From the NCBI GenBank assembly GCA_023248415.1, contig JAHFEP010000113.1, positions 1 to 6,876 on the forward strand: 6,876 nt of DNA, given 5' to 3'. A program made the position numbers and the translations under genes. Every line of letters starts with the position of its first letter. Within the stretch, counting starts at the first letter, position 1. Source of the stretch: Nitrospirota bacterium (GTDB lineage Bacteria; Nitrospirota; CAKKRA01; 9FT-COMBO-42-15). Below the pieces are notes generated by a model. That model did not search any database and was not told the DNA's origin. It saw nothing but the letters and a program-made list of their open reading frames with translations. Shown here one piece after another: positions 1-5,073 of this stretch.

Positions 1-228
1 CTTCAGGTGGAATTGGGAAATGAAAAGAGACAGGTTGTTGCAGGGATTGCAAAGCACTATGCGCCAGAAGATTTAATCGGCAAAAAAATCATCCTTGTTG
101 CAAATCTGAAGCCTGCAAAGCTTATGGGTATTGAATCACAGGGGATGGTGCTTGCTGCATCAGATGGCGACATCCTGACACTCGCCACATTTGAAAAAGA
201 GATCCCATCTGGAAGCAAGGTAAAATAA
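1..228 (+). CDS. metG: Methionine--tRNA ligase, C-terminal part (5' end outside the window)
   Basis: This is the last 75 codons of methionyl-tRNA synthetase, the cytoplasmic enzyme that charges tRNA-Met. The frame is open to the left edge, so the catalytic domain lies outside the window. What is visible is the C-terminal tRNA-binding domain, an OB fold of the Trbp111/EMAP-II type. Its family hallmarks are present: VVAGIAKHY, then the basic stretch IGKKIILVANLKPAKLMGIE, then SQGMVLAASD, and a final PSGSKVK before TAA. This domain also exists as a separate protein (CsaA/Trbp111) in some bacteria. The absence of catalytic sequence here means the synthetase assignment rests partly on context: metG is often followed directly by tatD, as it is here after only three bases. 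The valine GTG at base 7 is internal and not a start. Confidence 0.93.
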   Translation, partial: LQVELGNEKRQVVAGIAKHYAPEDLIGKKIILVANLKPAKLMGIESQGMVLAASDGDILTLATFEKEIPSGSKVK

Positions 229-231
229 GAT

Positions 232-1602
232 ATGCTAATAGATACACATGCCCATTTAGAGATGGAGCCATTTGACAATGACAGGGAAGATACAATAAAA
301 AGGGCTAAGGATGCAGGGGTCGGCTATATAATAACAGTCGGCTCTGATTTAAAGGGATGCAAGGGCGCTGTTGAGCTTGCAGGGAAACACGATTTTATTT
401 ACGCCTCTCTCGGCATACACCCCCATGAAGTAAAGGACATCACTGAAGAAACATATACCACCATCCACTCACTCCTAAAAAATAAAAAAATCGTTGCATA
501 CGGAGAAATCGGCTTAGACTATCATTATGAACACTCGCCAAGGGATTTACAGATAAAGAGATTCAGAGAGCAGCTCCAGATTGCAAAGGAGCATAACCTT
601 CCGTTAATTATACATTCAAGGGAGGCAGGAGACGAGGCAGTAAAGATAATCAAGGAAGAAAAGGCAGAGCATCTTGGCGGTGTATTCCACTGCTTTGGAG
701 GAGAGATTGAGCTTGCAAAGAAGGTTATTGACATGGGGTTCTACATCTCCTTTTCAGGGACACTCACATTTCCAAAGGCTGTTAATGTAATGAATGCAGC
801 AAGGGAAATACCAATAGAAAATATCTTAATAGAAACAGACTGTCCTTATCTTGCTCCACAGCCAGTCAGGGGAAAGAGAAATGAACCTGCCTATGTAAAA
901 TATGTTGCAGAAAAACTTGCTGAATTAAAGGGACTTACATACGAGGATATTGGAAGGATTACATCCTTTAATGCAATGAACCTCTTTAAGATTGGAAAGG
1001 TAGAGGATGAAGGAAGGATAGTTTATCCTATAAGAGATTCACTTTATCTGAATCTTACAAACAGGTGCACAAGCTCATGCGTGTTCTGTGTAAGATATTA
1101 TACAGATTTTGTAAAGGGGCATAACCTGAGGCTAAAAAAAGAGCCGACTGCAAAGGAATTGATTGATGCAATCAGCGACCCCAAAAAATATAAAGAGATT
1201 GTCTTCTGCGGATATGGCGAGCCTTTAATAAGGCTTGATGTTGTAAAAGAGGTTGCAAAGGCAGTAAAGGAAAAAGGAGGGATGGTCAGGATAGATACAA
1301 ACGGACACGGGAATCTTATTCATAAGAGGAATATCCTTCCTGAGTTAAAGGGCATTGTTGATTCAATGTCCATAAGTCTTGATGCAGATGATGCTGACAA
1401 ATATTTTAAGATATGCCAGCCTGCATTCGGCATGGACACATACAAAGCAGTAATTGAATTTATAAAAGAGGCAAAGAAGGTCATACCTGATGTTACTGTA
1501 ACAGTTGTCAGGATGCCGGAGATAGATATTAAGAAATGCGAAGAAATCGCAAAAGAGCTCGGTGTAAAAATAAGAATCAGGGAGTATAATGTGGTAGGGT
1601 AA
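232..1602 (+). CDS. TatD-family metal-dependent hydrolase fused to a TatD-linked radical SAM protein
   Basis: This is a single 456-residue frame with two complete domains. Residues 1-253 are a TatD amidohydrolase-fold nuclease with all expected metal ligands: H6 and H8 (DTHAHL), E92 (GEIGLDY), H128 (IIHSRE), H153 (FHCF) and D203 (ETDCPYLAP). TatD proteins act as metal-dependent 3'-5' DNases, and some relatives as D-aminoacyl-tRNA deacylases. After a linker of about nine residues, residues 262-456 form a radical SAM domain. Its cluster motif is C279-x3-C283-x2-C286 (NRCTSSCVFC), followed by the glycine-rich CGYGEPL at 326-332 and a TNGHG strand. This second half matches the small radical SAM family normally encoded next to tatD as a separate gene, whose reaction is not known. 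No stop or frame break separates the halves. The ATG is three bases after the metG stop, with a weak AAGG about 11 nt upstream, so it is probably co-transcribed with and coupled to metG. Substrate and reaction of the fusion are unknown. Confidence 0.93.
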   Translation: MLIDTHAHLEMEPFDNDREDTIKRAKDAGVGYIITVGSDLKGCKGAVELAGKHDFIYASLGIHPHEVKDITEETYTTIHSLLKNKKIVAYGEIGLDYHYEHSPRDLQIKRFREQLQIAKEHNLPLIIHSREAGDEAVKIIKEEKAEHLGGVFHCFGGEIELAKKVIDMGFYISFSGTLTFPKAVNVMNAAREIPIENILIETDCPYLAPQPVRGKRNEPAYVKYVAEKLAELKGLTYEDIGRITSFNAMNLFKIGKVEDEGRIVYPIRDSLYLNLTNRCTSSCVFCVRYYTDFVKGHNLRLKKEPTAKELIDAISDPKKYKEIVFCGYGEPLIRLDVVKEVAKAVKEKGGMVRIDTNGHGNLIHKRNILPELKGIVDSMSISLDADDADKYFKICQPAFGMDTYKAVIEFIKEAKKVIPDVTVTVVRMPEIDIKKCEEIAKELGVKIRIREYNVVG

Positions 1603-1641
1603 ATATCCTTATAATCGCTTAAAAGTCATCTGCTCCACTCT

Positions 1642-1675
1642 TTTCCCTTGAAGCAAGCCTTGTGCAGGGTGTAGA
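1642..1675. repeat. Short dispersed repeat, copy A
   Basis: This stretch is a near-identical direct repeat of 2591-2625. It differs by one substitution in the middle and one inserted base near the end. The shared core begins TTTCCCTTGAAGCAAGC. Weaker similarity continues leftward through a CTGxTCC-CTCTTT block (about 1630-1643). The copy lies in the gap between the convergent fusion gene (ending at 1602) and the TumE-family toxin gene (stop at 1709). The rest of that 106-bp gap shows no convincing terminator or gene. The copy contains a small CTTG-AAG-CAAG inverted repeat. It may be a remnant of a dispersed element; copy number elsewhere is unknown. Confidence 0.7.
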
Positions 1676-1708
1676 CGCGGCTGTTACTTCCTATCTCCTG
1701 ATATTCCC

Positions 1709-2089
1709 TCATAATAGCAAATCCATAATTTCAGTGAAAATGTCTTTTAATGAAGGCAGTTCCGCAGCGACTATCTTGCCGCTCGGCAAGTGTTTGTGTC
1801 CTGATGCATCAACAGGTGGCCTATGCTCGGCATTATCATAGCGGAATATTAATGTGCTGTCCTGTTTTTGATAATGAAAGGAATAATTGAGTTTTTTAGC
1901 TTTATACCGAAGGTCAAGATATTCTGTAAAAATCAGTCTGGAATTATTTGAGAAGGTTATTGAGCCTTTTATAATGCCTATTTTTTCAGTTCTGGAATCA
2001 GTGGTCAGTTCAGAATCAATAATAAGATTAGTCTTAAAATGCTCATCAATAAGCTTAACAAGGTCTGACAGATATTCACTTAGTAACAT
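1709..2089 (-). CDS. TumE-family (DUF6516) toxin-like protein
   Basis: This 126-residue protein resembles the TumE/DUF6516 toxin family. Recognition rests on the family core: YSFHYQ (69-74), LIFRYDNAEHRP (80-91), the histidine pair HKHLPSG (98-104) and a C-terminal LPSLKDIFTEIMDLL helix. The first 65 residues form a helix (LSEYLSDLVKLIDEHF) and a mixed beta region ending in TEYLDLRY. There is no signal peptide or membrane segment, so it should be cytosolic. In the family these genes form the toxin half of a two-gene module; I do not know an established target. The ATG overlaps the end of the upstream partner by 14 nt and has GAAGGAAA about six bases upstream, which fixes the start. The gene appears intact and full length. 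The pairing makes translational coupling and a toxin-antitoxin role likely, but no activity can be read from sequence. Confidence 0.8.
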   Translation of the reverse strand: MLLSEYLSDLVKLIDEHFKTNLIIDSELTTDSRTEKIGIIKGSITFSNNSRLIFTEYLDLRYKAKKLNYSFHYQKQDSTLIFRYDNAEHRPPVDASGHKHLPSGKIVAAELPSLKDIFTEIMDLLL

Positions 2090-2372
2090 ACTGAATTTCC
2101 TTCAGTCTGTTTATATCTGCAAGTATTTTCTCCCTTATTTTTAATTCCCCTGCCCATGCAATATATTCAGGGTCGCCATTTTTCATATCTTCAGCGGCAA
2201 ATTGTGACAAAAATGTTTCTGAGGGAATATTATATTCATCCTCAAATTTTGCGATCTGCCTTTCTGTCCTTTGAAGCCCCAATTCAAGCCGCTTTAATTC
2301 AGCATCAATTGCAGTTTTGATGATATCTATAGTATCGTTACCTGAATCAGACTTTATCTGTACTGTTGTCAT
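2076..2372 (-). CDS. Putative antitoxin partner of the TumE-family toxin
   Basis: This small charged protein of 98 residues lies immediately upstream of the TumE-family gene, whose first codons overlap its last ones by 14 nt. It is largely helical. Residues 15-48 (DIIKTAIDAELKRLELGLQ and onward) look like a long amphipathic helix or coiled coil. NIPSETFLSQF follows at 48-58, then GDPEYIAWAGEL at 66-77, and a final helix 78-94. I see no helix-turn-helix or ribbon-helix-helix DNA-binding motif. The EFxxWAGE-type segment is typical, to my recollection, of proteins found beside DUF6516 genes, but that is memory rather than a search. The ATG has a strong GAGGAG seven bases upstream and a good promoter further up. 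Order (antitoxin first), overlap and size all fit a type II module. The assignment is mainly from context. Confidence 0.68.
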   Translation of the reverse strand: MTTVQIKSDSGNDTIDIIKTAIDAELKRLELGLQRTERQIAKFEDEYNIPSETFLSQFAAEDMKNGDPEYIAWAGELKIREKILADINRLKEIQYVTK

Positions 2373-2393
2373 GGCGACTCTCCTCTCTTTTTT

Positions 2394-2525
2394 TTATATT
2401 TTATATGAACCTGTCTTATTTATCAAGCGTTTTATATCCATAACGGCCTTTGCCCTCGTATTTACAACGTCAATTGCAACTTCATTCCCCTCCACAATCA
2501 CAGTATCCTGTTTTCTGGCCGTCAT
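2394..2525 (-). CDS. Hypothetical 43-residue open frame, possible small protein or remnant
   Basis: This short frame runs from an ATG (2525-2523) to TAA and ends 21 bases before the antitoxin start. Its composition looks protein-like: a QDTVIVEGNEVAIDVVNTRA beta-hairpin-like start, then KAVMDIKRLI, a likely helix. No known family is recognised. The frame remains open upstream of the ATG past 2570, toward the repeat copy, and no clear Shine-Dalgarno sequence precedes the ATG; there is only an AGG about eight bases away. It could be a small gene of the accessory cluster, the tail of a decayed gene cut by the repeat, or chance. Its 3' end carries the predicted promoter of the downstream module. 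Confidence 0.3.
   Translation of the reverse strand: MTARKQDTVIVEGNEVAIDVVNTRAKAVMDIKRLINKTGSYKI
2398..2426 (-). promoter_or_regulatory. Predicted sigma-70-type promoter for the TumE-family module
   Basis: Reading leftward, TTGATA (2426-2421) and TAAAAT (2403-2398) are separated by exactly 17 bases, followed by the A-rich leader, GAGGAG and the antitoxin ATG at 2372. The octamer TTTTATAT occurs three times on the plus strand around it (2392-2399, 2399-2406, 2430-2437), which could be plain AT-richness or a binding site. The promoter lies inside the 3' end of the small 43-codon frame, so if that frame is real the module could be transcribed both from here and by read-through. Confidence 0.5.
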
Positions 2526-2544
2526 ATAATGTGCCTGTGTCTTT

Positions 2545-2724
2545 TTACCTTCTTGCAAGACAAAACAAATGCGCCTGTCCCTCTTTCATATTTCCCTTGA
2601 AGCAAGCATTGTGCAGGTGTGTAGAGCTGACCCCTGATGTTTCTTCTGCAATTGCGAGTAGCGGACTTGGCTCATTGGAAGTTGAGGAACGCATCCTTCT
2701 TTTGGTATCAGTATATTTACCCAT
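2545..2724 (-). CDS. Hypothetical 59-residue open frame partly made of repeat sequence
   Basis: The frame starts at ATG 2724, with AGGG five bases upstream, and stops at 2545. The first 34 residues (MGKYTDTKRRMRSSTSNEPS and onward) are polar and match nothing I recognise. Roughly the last 25 residues, beginning with THLHNACFKGN, are encoded by repeat copy B and its degenerate extension. Those residues are therefore probably not an evolved protein end. The likeliest reading is the start of a former gene truncated by the repeat. A non-coding stretch or a small real gene are alternatives. It lies just after the broken VapC gene and before the 43-codon frame, all on the same strand. Confidence 0.22.
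   Translation of the reverse strand: MGKYTDTKRRMRSSTSNEPSPLLAIAEETSGVSSTHLHNACFKGNMKEGQAHLFCLARR
2591..2625. repeat. Short dispersed repeat, copy B
   Basis: This is the second copy of the element at 1642-1675, in the same orientation and about 950 bp away, so the two copies bracket the TumE-family module. The core is 35 bp here because of one extra base (GTGTGTAGA against GGTGTAGA in copy A), with a single C/A substitution. A weaker match continues to the left through CTGTCCCTCTTT (about 2575-2586). In the leftward frame both copies read HxACFKG. That explains why a small open frame overlaps the repeat without proving it is coding. Confidence 0.7.
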
Positions 2725-2745
2725 TTGAACCCTGTAGCATGGGTT

Positions 2746-3019
2746 TTAAATAACCTCACCATGTTCAAAAGGATTCATAACCTCAAGGCCATCAATCATC
2801 TTAAAGTCATCTACATTTCTTGTCAACAGCTTCAGGTTATTAAAAATCGCTGTTGCTGCTATGATTGCATCAGCAAGTTTGATATTCATTTTTTGTTAGA
2901 ATAGAAATATTGAAGGCGTGTTTATTTATAAGATCTGTAATAAAATCTATAGTGTGTTGTGAACCTTTGGTATGGTAAATAAGGATATTCGTATCTATCA
3001 GATACTCATTTGTGGGCAT
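2746..3019 (-). pseudogene. vapC: VapC-like PIN-domain toxin, disrupted by internal loss and frameshift
   Basis: VapC toxins are PIN-domain endoribonucleases of about 130 residues. Here the N-terminal part reads MPTNEYLIDTNILIYH, with the first catalytic aspartate D9, through ISILTKNE (E45), and hits TGA at 2870 after 49 residues. The C-terminal part resumes in another frame, from about 2886, as NIKLADAIIAATAI, then LLTRNVDDFK and EVMNPFE, ending at TAA 2746. These carry the third and fourth acidic positions of the fold. Only about 91 codons are present, so roughly 40-45 residues between the second and third acidic motifs are missing. The junction sits on a run of six A's. Dropping one A would rejoin the frames but would not restore the missing middle. 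The C-terminal piece also has its own ATG (2889-2887) without a Shine-Dalgarno sequence. The gene overlaps its antitoxin by 14 nt. A non-functional toxin is the straightforward conclusion. Confidence 0.85.
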
Positions 3020-3242
3020 TTCGTTCCCAGTCTTCTCTTAACCTTTTTGCCTCATACTCTGCGTCTATATCTTTATATATTCCTGAAGTCTCTTTAACAA
3101 TTTTAGTTATCTCCTCAGATGAAATCGTCTCTCCCAAGTCATCATAAATAATTTGAACCTCTATCTTTTTATGAGGAAGTTCTTTATTTATGTATTTTAT
3201 TTTACCATTCTCTATAATTGCCTTTGCTATTTTGTGTCCCAC
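3006..3242 (-). CDS. VapB-like antitoxin, apparently intact
   Basis: This is a 78-residue protein directly upstream of the broken PIN toxin and overlapping its start by 14 nt. The GTG start at 3242 is chosen because AAAGGAGG lies six bases before it. The longer reading from 3290 (16 more residues, beginning with a TTG) would place the promoter and ribosome site inside the gene. The N-terminal half is a beta-rich segment (GHKIAKAIIENGKIKYINK, then KKIEVQIIYD). The C-terminal half is acidic and helical (SSEEITKIVKETSGIY, DAEYEAKRLREDWERN), as expected for a toxin-wrapping tail. I cannot assign a specific VapB subfamily; the antitoxin role follows from position, size and overlap with vapC. With its toxin inactivated it may be an orphan antitoxin, possibly able to neutralise a related VapC elsewhere. 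Confidence 0.68.
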   Translation of the reverse strand: MGHKIAKAIIENGKIKYINKELPHKKIEVQIIYDDLGETISSEEITKIVKETSGIYKDIDAEYEAKRLREDWERNAHK

Positions 3243-3248
3243 AGAAAT

Positions 3249-3256
3249 CCTCCTTT
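3249..3256 (-). promoter_or_regulatory. Ribosome-binding site fixing the VapB-like GTG start
   Basis: AAAGGAGG is a near-perfect Shine-Dalgarno sequence six bases before GTG 3242. It is the strongest ribosome site in the middle region and decides for the 78-residue form over the upstream TTG reading. Confidence 0.75.
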
Positions 3257-3257
3257 C

Positions 3258-3290
3258 TATAATTATACTTATAAATGCCTCAAAAAACAA
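3258..3290 (-). promoter_or_regulatory. Predicted promoter with -10 palindrome ahead of the VapB-like gene
   Basis: Leftward, TTGTTT (3290-3285) and a perfect TATAAT (3267-3262) are 17 bases apart. The -10 hexamer is part of a perfect 10-bp palindrome, TATAATTATA (3258-3267), a plausible operator half-site arrangement for antitoxin autorepression. Transcription from this -10 would begin near the ribosome-binding site, giving a very short leader of about 14 nt. That lowers confidence in the exact start point. AT-richness could produce such matches by chance. Confidence 0.42.
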
Positions 3291-3559
3291 CTAATAAGAG
3301 GAATGCATCATACATTTGCTGTCCTTCCTGCCCCCTATAGTAAACCTTTAAATTATCTGCAATCTCTTTTATTATAACTTTTTTATATTGCCTGCATTAA
3401 ATCACAGTTGCTATGGGCTGTAAAGATGATTGAAACAGAAGGGCTGGCCTTGTTTTTTGCTGTTGTTACACCTGCTATTTAAAGAGGCGGAAACTTATTT
3501 TGGCATGATGGTATGAAGGCTTAAAATCTTCTCACTGCACACGGCAGCACAGGCTATGC
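3291..3559. other. Gene-free stretch between the ABC operon and the toxin-antitoxin region
   Basis: I see no supportable gene in these 269 bases on either strand. A leftward open frame of about 35 codons (around 3290-3390, containing EIADNLKVYYRGQEGQQMYD) has no start codon and looks like a fragment at best. A rightward 18-codon frame near 3427 is too short to interpret. Small inverted repeats near the operon end (AGGCT/AGCCT at about 3552-3567, CTGC/GCAG near 3533-3547) lack T-runs, so no terminator is called. Confidence 0.5.
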
Positions 3560-3823
3560 TCAGCCTTTTTTCGAATCGTAATTGTAAAAGAGAAAATACA
3601 TTATTATTGAACCAACGGCAATATATTTATAAATTTCATCGCCTTTTAAAAACCACAGAATAAGGCCTATAGCCCCGATTCCAGTGCTTGTCCAACTGAT
3701 TATCCTAACAACATTTGATGGAAGTTTTTTTACATACTTGCCTGCAAAAAACATTACAATAACAAGCAATATAAAAAAGGCTGTATAAATTATGTATATT
3801 GGCATGAATTGATAATAATCCAA
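3560..3823 (-). CDS. Small membrane protein with three predicted helices
   Basis: This 87-residue protein (TTG start at 3823), or 81 residues if it starts at ATG 3805, is almost entirely hydrophobic. It has likely membrane helices at about 8-28 (IYIIYTAFFILLVIVMFFAG), 38-58 (ending IGAIGLILWF) and 65-81 (YKYIAVGSIIMYFLF). A basic KYVKK loop follows the first helix, and the tail is short and charged (DSKKG). It follows the MacB-type permease on the same strand and may be an accessory part of that operon, but small membrane proteins like this occur in many contexts and I recognise no family. Neither start has a Shine-Dalgarno sequence. The ATG at 3805 is preferred because a promoter would start transcription almost exactly on it. 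Confidence 0.6.
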   Translation of the reverse strand: MDYYQFMPIYIIYTAFFILLVIVMFFAGKYVKKLPSNVVRIISWTSTGIGAIGLILWFLKGDEIYKYIAVGSIIMYFLFYNYDSKKG

Positions 3824-3841
3824 AAGGCATTAAGCTGTCAA
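3812..3841 (-). promoter_or_regulatory. Predicted promoter for the small membrane protein, leaderless candidate
   Basis: TTGACA (3841-3836), a perfect -35, is followed after 18 bases by TATTAT (3817-3812); a 17-base reading gives TTATTA. The expected start of transcription, about seven bases downstream, is at or next to the A of ATG 3805. That would make the message leaderless and fits the lack of a ribosome-binding site. The element overlaps the longer TTG-started reading, which argues against that start. Confidence 0.45.
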
Positions 3842-3862
3842 GGAATTTTATTTATGCCTTTT
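3822..3862. terminator. Weak hairpin after the MacB-type permease gene
   Basis: AAAAGGCAT (3822-3830) and ATGCCTTTT (3854-3862) are inverted copies. Two further A-T pairs extend the stem past one mismatch, with a loop of about 20 bases. T-runs follow the stem in both directions, but the stem has only three G-C pairs and the loop is long. It might attenuate read-through from the permease into the small membrane gene or be incidental. It overlaps the permease stop codon and the predicted promoter above. Confidence 0.28.
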
Positions 3863-5073
3863 TACTCATACCTCAACGACTCAATTGGATCAAGCAGGGA
3901 TGCCTTTCGGGCAGGGTATATGCCAAAGAATATGCCTACTGCTGCTGAAAAAAAGAAAGCCAAAAGCACTGACCAGAGTGTTACCTGTGTTGGAAGATAG
4001 AATGGAAGAAAATATGGTATTACAACAGATGAGCCTCCGCCAATAATTATGCCTATAATGCCGCCGACAACGCTTAATGTTATGGACTCTATCAGAAACT
4101 GAATAAGTATGTCCTTGTGCTTTGCACCGACTGCCTTTCTTATACCGATTTCCCTTGTCCTTTCCCTTACTGACACAAGCATTATATTCATAATGCCGAT
4201 GCCGCCGACAACCAATGATATGCCTGCAATCCCTGCAAGCACGCCTGTCATAATAGTCAGAATAGTTTGCATGGTTGAAAGAATATCGCTCTGGCTTGTT
4301 ATTGTAAAGTCCTCTTTATTGCTGTGCCTTTTTATCATTATCTCTTTTATTTCAGCAATTCCCTTGTCAAGGTTTTCCGGGTTTTTTACAGATGTAATTA
4401 TCTCAAAGAGCTTGTCTGTATCAAAAAGCTCCTGCGCGCTTGTAACAGGTATAAATACTACATCATCAAAATCAAACCCCAGGCTTACTCCCTTCCTCGC
4501 CATTATACCTACAACCCTGTATCTTGATTCTCCAACTGTTACCAATTTCCCCAAGGCATTCTCGTTTCCAAATAGCTCCTTTTTTGCTGTCCTTCCTAAG
4601 ACAATAACCTTTTTTTTGGTATCAATATCTGCCTGTGTAACAAAAGAGCCTGACTCTATCTTTAAGATTCTGAGATAAAGATATTCAGGTGTCAAACCTA
4701 TTACTGTGATATCCCTGCTAAGGTTTTTATATTTTAGGTTTGCAGTTCCGAGAATAACTGGCACTGCCTCTTTTAGATATTGAGACCTCCGTTTTAAGAA
4801 TAGCGCATCATCATAGGAGAGCTTTCTGACTGTGCCGACAGAATGTGGTCTGAAACCGCCCCTTGTATCTACCTTGCCTGGCGTAACAATCAGGAGATTG
4901 GTGCCGAGGCCTGTAAGCTCTGTTTCAATATATAGCCTTGCGCCTTCGCCGACTGATACAAGCAGGATAACAGCAGTAACACCGATTATAACACCGAGCA
5001 TGGTAAGGCTGGAGCGGACCTTATTGGCAAGAAGGGCCTCAAGGGAAACCCTGAATGTCTCGTTTATATTCAT
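3862..5073 (-). CDS. MacB-type ABC transporter permease
   Basis: This 403-residue inner-membrane protein has the MacB/LolC/FtsX architecture. An N-terminal cytoplasmic helix (FRVSLEALLANKVRSSLTML) and the first membrane segment (about 24-42) lead into a large periplasmic MacB_PCD domain (about 43-265). Three more membrane segments follow (about 272-300, 328-352, 366-386). Between the second and third segments lies the conserved coupling helix RERTREIGIRKAVGA (303-317), which contacts the ATPase. The C-terminus, YPARKASLLDPIESLRYE, is the family signature. Unlike E. coli MacB it lacks a fused ATPase; that is the preceding gene, which overlaps its start by 4 nt (ATGA). Such permeases do not pass substrate through the membrane themselves; they use ATP to drive transfer in the periplasm. 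The cargo (macrolide, peptide, lipid or other) cannot be told from sequence. Confidence 0.95.
   Translation of the reverse strand: MNINETFRVSLEALLANKVRSSLTMLGVIIGVTAVILLVSVGEGARLYIETELTGLGTNLLIVTPGKVDTRGGFRPHSVGTVRKLSYDDALFLKRRSQYLKEAVPVILGTANLKYKNLSRDITVIGLTPEYLYLRILKIESGSFVTQADIDTKKKVIVLGRTAKKELFGNENALGKLVTVGESRYRVVGIMARKGVSLGFDFDDVVFIPVTSAQELFDTDKLFEIITSVKNPENLDKGIAEIKEIMIKRHSNKEDFTITSQSDILSTMQTILTIMTGVLAGIAGISLVVGGIGIMNIMLVSVRERTREIGIRKAVGAKHKDILIQFLIESITLSVVGGIIGIIIGGGSSVVIPYFLPFYLPTQVTLWSVLLAFFFSAAVGIFFGIYPARKASLLDPIESLRYE

Noticed and set aside
1617..1650. Possible vapC remnant beside repeat copy A (a leftward ADDF-like reading resembling the VapC VDDFK motif)
   Set aside because: Only four or five residues match and the reading needs a frame correction; chance similarity is likely.
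2723..2745. Inverted repeat AACCC/GGGTT followed by TTTT after the broken vapC, as a terminator
   Set aside because: The stem is only five base pairs, and the T-run lies on the plus-strand side, which is the wrong side for terminating the leftward vapC transcript.
2870..2900. Programmed ribosomal frameshift at the six-A run producing a functional VapC
   Set aside because: Rejoining the frames gives only about 94 residues and still lacks the central part of the PIN fold, so decay is the simpler explanation.
3290..3393. Leftward fragment containing EIADNLKVYYRGQEGQQMYD as a coding gene
   Set aside because: It has no start codon in frame and is bounded by stops; I recognise no family.
3427..3483. 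Rightward 18-codon frame starting MIETEGLA, resembling the start of microcompartment shell proteins
   Set aside because: Only seven or eight residues look alike, the frame stops at once, and no shell-protein core or neighbouring microcompartment gene is present.
4109..4678. Rightward 189-codon open frame inside the permease gene
   Set aside because: It is antisense to a clear MacB-type permease and shows no family features, so it is a shadow frame.
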